Source: Ulota crispa
Taxonomy: Eukaryota > Streptophyta > Bryopsida > Orthotrichales > Orthotrichaceae
DNA length: 64,000 nucleotides
Direction: 5' to 3'
Assembly: GCA_963920765.1 (NCBI GenBank)
Contig: OY987245.1
Location: 20,476,727 to 20,540,726, forward strand
The translations under genes were made by a program, and so were the position numbers. Each line of letters starts with the position of its first letter. The stretch's first letter is position 1. The notes beneath the pieces were generated by a model. The model had not been told where the DNA came from and did not search any database. It was given only the letters and a program-made list of their open reading frames with translations. Positions 24,015-35,676 of this stretch are shown here, in pieces.

Positions 24015-25480
24015 TTGATCTGCTGGTAGTCCAACCCGGCATTTGGCAAAAAAAACATCAACCCGTAAGAAACTCCACATGCAGAAAGATAAATCCCACA
24101 AAATCTGGTCTACACTTGTAACTGTATAATGACAGAGGAGCTATAAATTCACGTCATAAGTATGGCTCAACGAAGAGCTGACCAGGAAACTGTGAGTTGA
24201 CATGGTAAGGGAAATTCCTGGACTCCAGAGAGAGAATTATTTTTAAACATAAGAGACGATATGAGCAACTGAACGTGACTTCTAAGGCGGAGGAGATTTG
24301 ACCAGGAAACTGTGAGTAGACATGGTAAGGAGATTCCTTGACTGCAGAGAGAAATCTTTTTTTTTGAAACATAAGAGATGATATGAGCAACTGAACGTGA
24401 CTTCAAAGGCGGAGGAGATTAGTTTTCAGGGTCACTCAGCACTTGCAACTGAACAAAACAAGCGTCAATGTAGTAAGGTCTCATGCTCTGTGACGAAATG
24501 TTTTGTGCACATTATAACGTACAGATACTTCTTTCAAGGTCATGAATGTGCCAAGAATTTTTTTTCTGCCACCATCATACTACTACTAAAATCACAAGGA
24601 CCTCTGAATTATCACATACCGCCCTCCAATTCCTGCCGTCAAAGCTCAAACCCTTCAAATCGTATCATATACTGATCACACTCCGCCAGAAACTATTCGA
24701 ATGTCAATAATAATCAGCCTTGCACGAATTCACAACACACACTCTAATTGCAAACAGATATAAAGCTCTCGAGTGAACAACTAACTGCAGGCACACCACC
24801 ACCAGCAACATTCTTAAGGACGCTAGGAATTCTATTATTCAAAAAAAAGAAGATTTCACTGCAAGATGACAACGCTCAATGCTGTTACTGCGTTCAACGG
24901 CTTGATACACCAACCAAGCAGTTTCAATGCGCTCAAACTGAGTTAAGACACGAGCAAACCCTGAGAGCACCTGAACAAAAGCAAAGCAAAGCAGGAAGAA
25001 CGGTCGCGGGAGAAAGCATACCGAGTTGGGGCCAACAGCGTCTCGTTGTAATGCGAGGAAAAGTACACTGTGAGAAAAAAAGAGAAGAGCGATGGTGAGA
25101 GCTGCAGCGGATTATCGCAACACTAATGCTCTATGGCAGCAGCGGGGAGCGAATTAGGGTTTCGGGGAAGAGGACAGAAAGACAGTAGCATCGGTGGTTG
25201 CGCGGACAAGGACGGGAGACCTCCAAACAAACAATACAATGAATGAGGACAGACACACACCGACTGCGTCTTTTATAAACCACTCCGTCCTCAATTCCTC
25301 ATCCCATCATCTCCACGTACAATTATACGTCTCCCTCTACTCCCAACTCCCTTCTTTCTCCATTCCCCAGCAACACCACCTCCATAGCCCACAGCCCACA
25401 GCAGCCGCAATGCGAAAGAAAATGTATGCGAATTCCTTCTCAAGAAGAAAGAAAAGAAAGAAAAGAACCGGAATCTGATC
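24015..25480 (-). other. Presumed 5' UTR and leader intron of the JmjC gene
   Basis: No upstream coding exon continues the frame. CT-rich leader sequence on the minus strand near 25425-25470 and a TATA box at 25502-25509 suggest a non-coding first exon, then an intron reaching to near 24014. The exact leader splice sites cannot be fixed by eye. Confidence 0.5.
24179..24420. repeat. ~120-bp tandem duplication, 5' region of the JmjC gene
   Basis: Two units start with GACCAGGAAACTGTGAGT about 120 bp apart and end with GACTTCTAAGGCGGAGGAG or GACTTCAAAGGCGGAGGAG. Located in the presumed 5'-UTR intron. Confidence 0.85.
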
Positions 25481-25501
25481 GGAGATGAGCGCTTTCCAAA
25501 G

Positions 25502-25509
25502 TTTATATA
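25502..25509 (-). promoter_or_regulatory. TATA box of the JmjC gene (TATATAAA)
   Basis: Minus-strand TATATAAA, followed ~30-40 bp downstream by a pyrimidine-rich leader. No competing TATA box was seen nearby. Confidence 0.55.
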
Positions 25510-25599
25510 CTTAGGACTTTGGGTGGATTTGGGTAGGAATTCCCGCGTCGTGAAATGGAGCCGTCCCTTACGATGCGTCCGTCAAAAAAATTCAAATTC

Positions 25600-28018
25600 T
25601 CATGGTTTTTCTTGCATTTGGGAACAACTTGTTTTTTGATGAGTCGATCACACAAATGGGTGAGTTTTTTTAGCAGCTTGCTTGCACATCATCGTTTTGT
25701 GTCATTCTGTGTTCTTCTGTCTTTCTTTCTTCTTTATTCACTATTCACAACATTCTTTAGCAAACATGTGAGACAACCCAAAGAAGATTTGAAGCAAAAT
25801 TTTGAAATTCTGGTATAGCTCGAGGGGCCCTCCCTCCAAAGTTGTCAACCGCCTGAGGGAATCTAAGAATATTCGTATTCAAATTTTGATGACTTTTGAA
25901 TAGAAAAATTGCAACATATCTCCCTTGAAGAGAAAGTATGCATTGTGGGGTTAGTGTTGTCTTTCCTCTATCCATAGCTTTTGGTACCTCCCCTTAGAAG
26001 AAATGAGCTCAAGATTCTGTACAAGAAGAACACAAGAAGAACACAAATAAGAAGAACAGAAATTTCTTCAAATGAGTGTTTGCAAAAGCTTTTTCTAAAG
26101 TAATGTGTAGTGCCCTCCAACAAGTTTTTTGGGTTTTTTGAAACTTGGGCTTGATAGCAACCACCAATGAAGAATAAGCAATTGGACACTTTGAAATGAG
26201 CATAATCTCACAAGATTGTATGTCAATAATCTCAAACCACATATTTACAAACCATATTAATTAAAAAAATACTACCAAAATCATGGGAATTGATATTGTT
26301 TAACAAAGTTGAAATAACAGTTAGCTTAGTTTCAAAAAACTCAAGAACTTGTTGGAGAGCATTGTGTGCAATATTGCTTTACTTTTTTTTTTTTACATTT
26401 TTTTTTTCTCTTGATTTTATTTGGATCTGGTTTTCCGGTTCAACAATGAGAGATGTCCACTGATCCAATCTGCCAAATTTGATTTTCATAATTAGCCTCA
26501 ATTGGCTTATAAAAGCACTGCGCATTCACAATTCTTGTAACTAAAAAACTTGGCAGAAGTTTTGCTGAATTTAGAGAAAAGTTGAGAATGCTGAAAGCAA
26601 CTGGAGAGGATGGGGACTGAGGAGGCATTTCCAAGAATCTACGATGATTTGAAGTTTCCGGGCTGGGCTGTTTGATGATGACCTTGGGGAGGGGGATTTC
26701 CATCCGCATGGAACAGTACTATTTGATCACTCATGAGCTGGAGCGCTGAGAGTTCAGCCATTTAATATGAGGGGACTTTTTATTTTATGACTTTTTTTGA
26801 GTTACTGCTGTTGGGTCTGCGGTGTACAAATCCAGCAATGGTGAGGATTTTGATGATGTGTTGGTGTGGCTTGGAATGGAATGAGCATTATAATGAGGTC
26901 ATGACTTGGGCCATCAAGCTGGACGTCACTTGCACTAGGCCATGGAGTGGATGGGATGTTGTGGGTGCAGGGCCCTCATAAGCAAGGGAAGAAAATTTTA
27001 TAGCTACCTCTATACTTTAGGATTATTGATGGGTATGCTTATGAATTATCAAATTTTTCTGTAGTATGCACCTATGTGTGACTCGTAGGTTTTTCAAAAT
27101 CCATTCACTTGCAATTTGTAAAGAGGTGAGGTGAAATCAAGGAATATAATTGGCACTTGCAATATAATACGCCTTTTTTTCTACCCACTCAATGGCTGAA
27201 AAGGTTCATCAAATGACCACTACACATCCATTCTTGAATTAATTAAAAGGAAGATTTACAAGGGAGGGTTGCAATTTGAGCACATTACCATACGTTTCTT
27301 TCCTCAAACTTGTCATCAATGAAATACATACCTAAGATTCTACCATCCTTCTTCTCAATCTAGATTATTCTTGTTATGTTGTGGACTCTAGATTCTTGCA
27401 AAATGTTCTCCACAATTCTCAAGTATGGGGATTTTTCCATAATTCCATAGGTCAACCAACACACCCTAGAATGCATGCAGGTACCTGAGGGTTTGTGAAA
27501 GTAAGTGAATAAATGAATGTAGTCATCCATGTCAATAAATTCATCCATATAGGTATTTATAGTAGCTTTCATCCAAAAATTAGCTTATCAGTTAGCTGAT
27601 TTTTTTGGGCATATTGTTGCTAGTATCTTACTCCATTTTTACGTTGGCTACCTTCAACATTTTTTAAAGGGACAAAATTGAATTCCCTTTCTAAAAAAAA
27701 TAGGGTTGCCAATATGTAAGTAGAACTGACAAAGAATAGTTCATTATGTGAATGAGTGCACACATGGATGATTTTATTCATTTTTTTGTACAAGCATGTA
27801 TTTTAGAGTACATGTTGCTCATTGCATGAAGACCCACCAAAAATTTAGTAAATTAGGAGGCTCAAATTCTATTTGGGCTCTAATTATATTCCCTATTTAG
27901 GAATGAAGGACATGTTCCTTGAAATATCTTTTACTATTATTGATGAGTTTGGTAGGCTTAACTAACACTAGTTCCTACAGTGGCCCAACATCCAATTTGT
28001 GTTCTTGTAGGTGAAAAA
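25600..28018. other. Gene-free interval
   Basis: Short frames only, none recognisable. Apart from the TIR element at 26105-26376 and a poly-T tract near 26380-26410, I see nothing to annotate. Confidence 0.5.
26105..26376. mobile_element. Short TIR element, CCCTCCAACAAGT ends, ~270 bp
   Basis: Left GTGCCCTCCAACAAGTTTT and right inverse AACTTGTTGGAGAGCA. The same ends bound the ~1-kb element at 31721-32726. The terminal (C)AGTG resembles hAT ends, but an 8-bp duplication is not evident, so the superfamily is left open. Confidence 0.55.
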
Positions 28019-28022
28019 TTAG

Positions 28023-28094
28023 CCCTTGAATGTCCAAGGGATTGCAAAGCCAATTTATATGGTGACCTAACATATCACGTTGAACATTAAAGGA
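28023..28094. mobile_element. Degenerate TTAA-type mini-element, 72 bp
   Basis: Flanked by TTAG and TTAA. Ends CCCTTGAATGTCC and (inverse) TCCTTTAATGTTC fit the CCCYTAAATG family allowing for decay. Confidence 0.4.
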
Positions 28095-28760
28095 TTAACG
28101 TCTGAAGTGCATAAATTAGATTCACACTACCTTAAAAAATTCCCTAATGTCATCATTCCAACAAGACAGTTCAATAATGCTTAGCTTTGGCGGCACTGTA
28201 GCTAATGTTCAATTTACCAATGGATGCAAATATCATTGTCATGCATTGTTTTATACAATGAGTACCAATATACATTACAACAATTTTCTTGAGTTACTCA
28301 ATCACGGATACTCGATTTTGTCAATATTTTGGTATGTAATCACTATAGCTTGTCACCAACTCCATGATATTTCTTAATGAAAATTTTAATTAAAGTGCAC
28401 AAAACTATGCTCACCATTTATTTATTTTAAATCCTACAAAATCTAAATTAACTTAACATAAATAATTAGTTGCTCCTCTACCTAATTTTCCTTTGCCTGT
28501 AATGAAAATTGGGTCAATAAAATTAAATAACTAATAGACTCAAAATCCAAACACACATACCCCACACCTCCCCTAGCATGTGAACAAGTTATAAAATTCT
28601 AGAGGTGAGGATTCTACCAATGTATTGCCTATGCTCCCTTGTTCCAAAATTATAATTTAATAATGTTTAGTTGTTTGTACTTAATAACCTTTAATTGCCA
28701 GTGGATTTACGTTTTATTATCATCCATTTGTTTGGAGGCAAACAACACCTGTATATGTTA
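28095..28760. other. AT-rich intergenic
   Basis: A 76-codon frame at 28147-28377 has no recognisable similarity. No repeat was assigned. Confidence 0.4.
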
Positions 28761-29085
28761 AGGTCAGAGGCTCAATCTCCGTTAGGGCACTAATTCCGCT
28801 CACCACCCCAAATGATCTCCATCAACACATGTTTTATTCATAGTCTCTGCGTAATGTATAAAAGACATACATTTGAGGAGGTGCACTGGTTTAAAGCCCT
28901 ATGACCTTTCCACTTCAAAATTTCATAACTAATTCCACATTACTTTAAAAAATTCAAAATAACTTGAGTTAAATGCCAATTCCTCTTGTCTTTCAAAGAA
29001 AATTTACTGAAAAATATTTTAAGAAGTTCCACCATCCAAAATTTAGTTTCAGCTCTTAGATGGTCGGTTTACGAGCCTCTTACCT
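28761..29085. mobile_element. TA-flanked MITE, 325 bp
   Basis: TA then AGGTCAGAGGCTC on the left, and GAGCCTCTTACCT then TA on the right. This is the AGGTA-ended group also present at 43917, 46148 and 59500. A TA duplication is typical of Tc1/mariner-type (Stowaway-like) MITEs. Confidence 0.6.
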
Positions 29086-29281
29086 TAGTACATGCATTCT
29101 AAGTTCTTTCTACCAAATGTCATGCATTTTCATAATACTTGATTACGTTATCACAACTGATGCAGTTAACAATTTTCCAGTTTTTGGAGTTGTTTCTGAA
29201 TGAACCTATAAGCTTACCAGGTATTGAGCTACGGTCCTTCTGAAGCATACTGATAAGGGTGGAGTAACTGTGGCCCGTTAA

Positions 29282-29352
29282 CCCCACATCACGGGCAGAT
29301 CTCAAAATACATTAGAAACAGGGACAAATTTGTCCCCTTAGGCGATGAGGGG
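29282..29352. mobile_element. TTAA-type mini-element, 71 bp
   Basis: TTAA at 29278 and 29353. Ends CCCCACATCAC and inverse CCCCTCATCGC. Its right TTAA is shared with the next element. Confidence 0.55.
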
Positions 29353-29356
29353 TTAA

Positions 29357-29760
29357 CCCTTAAATGATCACAGGGAATCATAAAATTCTAGCTGTATTGT
29401 AATTCTACGGTGACACAAATCTGATTTTTGTTCTTTTCTTAACGCGGATTGTGAATCCGAGCGATTAGACGAGAGCGCTTGCTCTTGGCGCTCTGGCAGC
29501 GTGTCCATTTTGGGGATCCACCGCAGGGATCTGTAAGTTGCAAAATATGCTCCAGCTACATATTCGTAGCCCACCTCCAATACAAACGCTTTGCAAAGTT
29601 GGAAAAACAATCACAGAAACATGTCAAACATTGCAAAAGGTGGAAACGAATAGCAATACACAACCCTCAAAAATCCAAGCAAAATTCAAAACAACAACAC
29701 CTCTAAATACGGGAAAAATACCCTATTTTGGCCGTAGCAGCACGCTAGGTTGTTTAGGGG
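29357..29760. mobile_element. TTAA-type element, 404 bp
   Basis: TTAA at 29353-29356 and 29761-29764. Ends CCCTTAAATGATC and (inverse) CCCCTAAACAACC. No protein similarity; internal frames are short. Confidence 0.7.
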
Positions 29761-29764
29761 TTAA

Positions 29765-31720
29765 ACAAAAAATAACATTGCTTGCTATGTTTTGCTGGTA
29801 AATACAGTAGTAGACAAAGTTCACAAAATGTGGCTACATGTAATAAAACCTCAACCAATTTTTTCATGGCTTCAAAAAATGTGGATACTACATATTTAGG
29901 GAGTGTTCATGCTATATCTCACATTCCATTGAAACTTGAGAACCTAATAAGTGTATAGTCAAAAGTTGGGACTTGGCATTTCACATTATATTCCAAGTCC
30001 CATGTCTTTATTTGCTATTTTTTACAAGTTAACACTTCTTAAAAATTGGCACCAAAGAAGGTGAAACTTCATTCAAAGTTTAGGACAACCATTTTGCTAG
30101 ATTCAACTTTCAACTCAAATCCCACCAAATCTTTTGCATAAAATACTCATGCCTTTCTTTAGTACTCCATTTAGCCTTTCATCCTTTAAGGTCTGGTTGA
30201 CCACTTTTTGGTTGAATTAAACACACTATCATTGGTAGCCAAAGTTTGGCAATGAATTTGGTTATGGATGAAAGGAGACAGGTGTGGGGAATTCAAAAAT
30301 GAATATAATGGGACAAATTCCATGAAGATCCGTGCCAGCATGTGGTGTAGGGGTTGAAAAATTGCATGCATATAGGCTGACAATACGCAAATGATTGGAG
30401 AAATACAGCCCTAAATGCAAAAGAAAATGATATTTATACTAATAAACCTAAGTTTGGGGAACGCCAAGTTGGAGTACCATATAGTTCTTGATGGTAAAAA
30501 ATGAGAAACTTGGCCTATAAGAACAAAATAGAATTTCTCAACTAGAAATATGTGGCAAAGGTAGCTTGTTGTATGCATGCTCACTTCACCATATACGGAT
30601 TGAGAGATCTAGTATAATTTGTAACAAAAGAACCCTCAATTACCACCAAATTTATTGTGAAGGTCCAAGCATCAAATCCCATTCCAATGGTACGGTTATA
30701 TCTTCATCACAAATCACATTTAGGTATTTCTCATCTTGAGTTTAGAATAGGAAAACCTCTTGCCCGCCCCCCAAATCAACCACAAACCTTAAAGGGTTAA
30801 TAGTTGAGATCTCACATTGAGGTGGGACTTAAAGAGAGATGGGGTGTGGAGTGAACCGCCCCTTAGGCTTGGTTCAAACTACCAACCGGTAGAGACACGG
30901 AAATCTGCACCCCATCCGGTGTTTTACCCAATAGAAACTTTTCAGTGTAATCGCGTGTCATCCAAGAGTGTGCCTTTGCCGGACAAGTTTGGTACCACCC
31001 TTGGAGCAAGCCCAAATCTTCACTATCTTGGGCGCTGACGTGGCTATCTAGGGTGGTCCCTAGGGACCACCCTAGGGTGGTCCCTAGGGTGGTGAAGATG
31101 GATGTTAAAGTACTGGACAAACCCGTTGTCTAAACCCAACAATAAAGAAAAGCCGAATTTCAACCAATCACGTTTGTGAAATTTTTGGCCAAACGCCAGT
31201 CTGAACTAGGTCTTAGCAATGTGCAGGAAAAATCGACTGCTAGTTCATTGTTAGCCGGTAGAATTGAGAAAAAAACCAATTACATTTTGAAATTGCCAAC
31301 AAAAAAACTGGTTAGGTTTTACTAAAAATCTAAATATAGCATGTTACTATGTAAATTTAGAAAAATATCCTGCCCGATCTGGAACAATATCAGTTGAGTA
31401 CAGAAAATGCCGATTTTTAGCTGGTGAAGGCCAAAAAATTTTCCTAACACTAAGACTTGAAATATAGGCCTATTTTGCAGTGTATTTAGCCAGTAGAGCT
31501 AATAATGAGAAAAATGCATATGGGAAGTTGGGAACATTGGTACAGTAACAGTCAGCCCCTGCCCCAAATTTCCAATCCTCCACGGTGCCAAATTAAGCCT
31601 CGCCGTCGTTAGCCCCAGAGTGTCAATTCTGCTATTATTTCTACAGGGCCCAACGGTACTGTTTTGTACTCGGCCATCTATTGTATTCTGGACAATCAGG
31701 GTGTCACGTCCTCGTATGTA
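29765..31720. other. Gene-free interval
   Basis: Frames of up to 88 codons without known motifs. A block near 30810-30910 (GATCTCACATTGAGGTGGGAC) recalls plant LTR sequence but no partner LTR was found. One perfect palindrome is listed separately. Confidence 0.45.
31048..31075. repeat. Perfect 28-bp GC-rich palindrome
   Basis: Half-site CTAGGGTGGTCCCT followed by its exact reverse complement. A further partial copy (GGTGGTCCCTAGGGTGGT) follows immediately. Function unknown. Confidence 0.8.
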
Positions 31721-32035
31721 CAGTGCTCTCCAACAAGTCCTCAAACACCCTCTTTTGATATTCAAATTTTTTTGCCAATATGAAATATAATTGATATTTT
31801 GCTATTTTGAATTATAGAAATTTAATTCTTATGCAATCTCAATCAAGCATATCAAATTTTGATTCTTCAAACCAAAACTCCATTTTTGATGAATTATTTC
31901 GTATTTAATCATGGTTTTACATGATAATTGATTGAAAAATATTGGTGATGAATTTTTGAGATTTGATTGCATGGGTATGTAGAAAGCATCTATACACAAA
32001 TCTTCTATGCTAAGAAGAACCCCCTTAACCCTTTA

Positions 32036-32269
32036 CCCCTAAATGACAAAGCATCCCTTTGTGGCGAGTACGATACGATGTATTTTTCTTGTATTTGGAG
32101 TGCATCCACACCTTTATTACTTTTGAGATCAACAAAGAAGTTAGAATATAGATCAATGATGTTCTAGTGAGGTAGTCAAGATCCCAAATTAAAACTTTTT
32201 GTTGGTAGCAAATGCCAGTTATACAATAGCATATGTATTATGTATTATAGTAGCTTTGTCCTTTAAGGG
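32036..32269. mobile_element. TTAA-type element, ~234 bp
   Basis: Left flank TTTA (decayed TTAA; an intact TTAA lies 7 bp further left at 32025), then CCCCTAAATGACAAAGC. The right end is the inverse of CCCTTAAAGGACAAAGC, then TTAA at 32270. Nested in the TIR element at 31721. Confidence 0.65.
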
Positions 32270-32273
32270 TTAA

Positions 32274-32489
32274 ATGTCCATAGGGCATAGTATATACACT
32301 GACATATAATTGTCATTTGCTACTAATAAGAATTTAATTTGGGATATTAAGTAGCTCACTAGAACCGCATTGATCTATTCTCCAACTTCTTTGTTGGTCT
32401 CAAATGTAGTAGAGGTGTGGATCAATTCCAAATACAAGAAAAATTCCCCGTATTGTACTGGTCGGGCGGCACGCTCAGACATTTTGGGG
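32274..32489. mobile_element. TTAA-type element, ~216 bp, left end eroded
   Basis: TTAA at 32270-32273 (shared with the preceding element) and 32490-32493. Right inverse CCCCAAAATGTCTGAGCGTG. Its reverse complement is homologous to 38267-38484 and 49034-49259 (shared ATGTTTGAGCATGCCGC-like and GGATCCACACC-like blocks). Confidence 0.6.
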
Positions 32490-32994
32490 TTAAGTAACCA
32501 AAAATTGATCTACAAAGAATACAATGTGACTTGTGATATGCCCAAACTTTGTAAAATAGATATTTCTTTGTGATAGTCAAACTTTTCTATCCAATTCTTA
32601 CATTGTGACTAAATTTGTACCTTTGAACATAATGTTATGTTTACTTGGTGAAAAATTTAGTAATTTCTTTTGCAAAGTTTTTTGAATGACAAAATAGGGT
32701 GTATGAGGACTTGTTGGAGGGCACCGTATAGTAACATACGGTGCTATACAACTGCTGAGTCAGCAGCGGATGTCCACGTATGTATGTAGACTATTATCCA
32801 TGCTACTTCTAGAACGCAAAATTTATCTTCAATTGCTCCTTTATGTGATGATCTCGACTGTGTTTTCAAGAGCATCTGCATCTTTACAAGCAATCACTAA
32901 CTCAATAAGAGTTTACACTTTACATACATTTATATTTATGAAGAGTCCTAAAAAATCTTGTCCCCCACTTTTACTCTTCAAACGTGTACCTTAA

Positions 32995-33230
32995 CCCTTA
33001 AAGGACGGTGCTACTATAATACATACTATGTATGCTGCTATATAACTAGCATTTGCTACCAACAAAAAGTTTTAATTTGAGATCTTGACTACCTCACTAG
33101 AACAACATTGATCTATATTCTAACTTCTTTGTTGATCTCAAATGTACAATGAAGATGTGGATGCACTCCAAATACAAGAAAACTACCCCGTATTGTATTG
33201 GTTGCAAAGGGTTGCCTTATCCTTTCGGAA
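32995..33230. mobile_element. TTAA-type element, 236 bp
   Basis: TTAA at 32991-32994 and 33231-33234. Left CCCTTAAAGGACGGTGC; right end TTATCCTTTCGGAA is weaker. Interior shares the GATCTCAAATGTA and GTGGATGCACTCC region with 32036-32269. Confidence 0.6.
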
Positions 33231-33234
33231 TTAA

Positions 33235-34080
33235 CTCCTAAAAGATTGCAGCCTTTATTTTCTCAAAATACACTCAAAATTGCCATTTTTGTGTCAAAAA
33301 GTAAAAAAGTTTGAAAATATGTCTTTTAGCATATCTAATTGTAGGATCTTGTACTAGACTTGTATAAGAATGTGAAAAAAAACTTCAAAAATGTTGACAT
33401 CACATATTGCAATATATTTGTGTTTAAAGTGTAAAAAACAAACTTTTTTGCACCGTGCATGACTAGATTATTTGACTTTGAACTTTTTTAATTTAAAATT
33501 TTTGCACCTTTAATACTGAAGTTTTCAATTTTTATGGTGGAAAATGGAGTTGAGAATCTTTGGAAAATTTTTAAAACAAAAAAAACTTAATTTTTATTCT
33601 CAAAAAAAAATTAGGTGGAAGAAGGTATGAGATTGAACAAAAACTTGAGTTGTTAATAGCCTTGCAATGGAATTGAAACACAATAATCCCAATGGTGAGA
33701 TTGTTCTAGAAAGCAAACTTCACCCTTTCCAAAAAAAATTGAAAAAAATTAAACTTGCATTCAAAAATGAACTTTATAAGTTATTTTTTCAAGAAGATGA
33801 TTGAATTGCCCTAAAAATAAGATTGCCCATGACTTTCTCATTACTAGTCCAAATGGAATGAATCAAAACTTTAGATGTAGAAAAATCTATAACCTATGTG
33901 AAAAAGAAATTAACTTTTTTTTTAAGTTTTTGTAAAAAAATTTGCTGCCCAATCTCCCCAAATTTGTGCTTATCTAGGCATAAATTTTGCTCTTGAGCAT
34001 AGATTGAAATAAAAATTGTATTCCCCAAAAGCTAATGTGTTTTGTCAATGGTAGAGTGGAGTCCTAGAAATAATAAATTG
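33235..34080. mobile_element. TTAA-type element, ~850 bp, right end lost
   Basis: Starts CTCCTAAAAGATTGCAGCC immediately after the TTAA at 33231. Homologous to 63775-64000 in direct orientation and to ~4300-5205 in inverted orientation (for example AATCTCATACCTTCTTCTAC there against its complement here). The distal terminus is not recognisable. Confidence 0.6.
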
Positions 34081-34246
34081 TACCACATTGTACAAAAGAA
34101 ACCCTCTAGCATCAATAATTATATTTCAAAGACTAGAGATTTAAAAGCTTATATATAAAAGCTTTGGATTCAAATTATCCTTTAAATAACAAAAAGCTAT
34201 ATGTATTGCATACGCGGTATGCAAGGATCATAGAGAATTCATTTAA

Positions 34247-34870
34247 CCCTTAAATGCCCAAGCAACCACAACTGGGTCTTTACAAAACTTTGAAGGTGAA
34301 AAAAACCTTATCAAATCACTATTTTCAATATACATTTTTCAATATAAGTTTGTTTTGAAGTCTATTTTCAACATCAAGAATTTGATATTGAAAATGAAAG
34401 TTGATGATTTTTCTACTCAAGATTTTGTACAAGGTATCCATTGCAATCTTGAGTTTTCAAGTGTTGGAAGATTTTAAAAATGAGCCTCAAGTACACTACA
34501 ACTTGAAGAAAAATCCACATTAAAAATTCATTTAAAAAGTATATAGGAATAGATTTTGAAAGTTGTAAATTGATTAAGGCTAGACTTGTAATGACCTTGA
34601 ACCTCATATTTTTTTGCTGACCAAATTTTTAGATTTGAAATGTGAAATGAGGATTTGAAGACTTCAAGTCACTTTTGCAGTTTGAACACCCTCATGTTCA
34701 AAAATTATAATCTTTCAAACTATATGTGATATTGTTGTATTTTCTTTTTCCATGTAATGTCAAACATGTCTAGTTTGAAAAAAACTTGATGAAATTTGTG
34801 ACAAGGTTGATTGACTGTTCAGTTTCATGGAAATTACAAGAAGCTCCAATAGGCCTTGGACATTTAGGAG
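34247..34870. mobile_element. TTAA-type element, 624 bp
   Basis: TTAA at 34243-34246 and 34871-34874. Ends CCCTTAAATGCCCAAGC and inverse CTCCTAAATGTCCAAGG, an excellent 15-of-17 TIR. Interior homologous to 34986-35622 (inverted) and to 51116-52060. Non-coding. Confidence 0.8.
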
Positions 34871-34985
34871 TTAAGAACTCAACAAGGCTAATGCTTTCGC
34901 TTCCATTGAGTTCCCCCTCCTTTATATTGTATTTGTTTTTTCCAAAGATTTCAAAGAGTGTTCCGCAAGAAGGCAAGTGTTTTAA

Positions 34986-35622
34986 CCCCTAAATGCCTGA
35001 GGCCTTTTCTGAGCATCTAGGAACTTTCTCTTGATTGAACAAAAAGCCAACATTTTAATAAGGTGTATCAAGTTTTTCTAAATTGTAACCGTACCAATTC
35101 AAACTAGATATGTTAGAGATCACATAGGAAAAGAAAACACAACAATTTCACTTATGGATTGAAAGATTATAATGTCTGATCATGAGGGTGTTAAAACTGC
35201 AAAAATGATTTGGAGTTTTTCAATCCTCTTTTCACAAGTTGAATCTAAAAAATTGGTCACCAAAAAAATATAAGGTTAAAAGACATAACATACATAACTT
35301 CAATCACTTTATGGCTTTTCAAAATCTCTTCTACAATTTTTTTATGATGAATTTCTAATGTAATATATTCTTTAAGATCTAATGCATTTGCTACTCATTT
35401 CCAAGAGCTCTCAACACTACAGAAAGTCAAGACCCTTGCACAAAGTCTTGAATAAACAACCCATAATCAATCATTTTCAAAATCGGATTTTTGATGCTAA
35501 AACTAGGCTTAGAAAGAATAGTTCTAAAATACAAATTACTAAAAATAGTAACTAAATGAGGTTTATTGGACCTCAAAGTACTGTCATCACCAAAATTTGG
35601 TGCCATAGGTATTTAATAGGGG
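34986..35622. mobile_element. TTAA-type element, 637 bp, opposite orientation to its neighbour
   Basis: TTAA at 34982-34985 and 35623-35626. Left CCCCTAAATGCCTGAGG, right inverse CCCCTATTAAATACC (decayed). A shared interior block (AACACCCTCATG and its complement) shows it faces its neighbour at 34247 head-on. Confidence 0.65.
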
Positions 35623-35676
35623 TTAAAACCTCGTGAGGCCGATCTGTTGAGCTGGTTGTTGTTGCGTTATAAAGAA

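Larger units (their letters stand above)
31721..32726. mobile_element. ~1-kb TIR element hosting nested TTAA elements
   Basis: Left CAGTGCTCTCCAACAAGTCC and right inverse CGGTGCCCTCCAACAAGTCC, with similarity continuing inward (CTCAAACACCC against CTCATACACCC). CARTG-like ends suggest hAT, but flanking 8-mers do not match cleanly. Contains the dispersed repeat (31826-32010) and two TTAA-type insertions. Confidence 0.65.

Noticed and set aside
30800..31140. LTR retrotransposon end (GATCTCACATTGAGGTGGGAC block)
   Set aside because: No second LTR, primer-binding site or polyprotein nearby.
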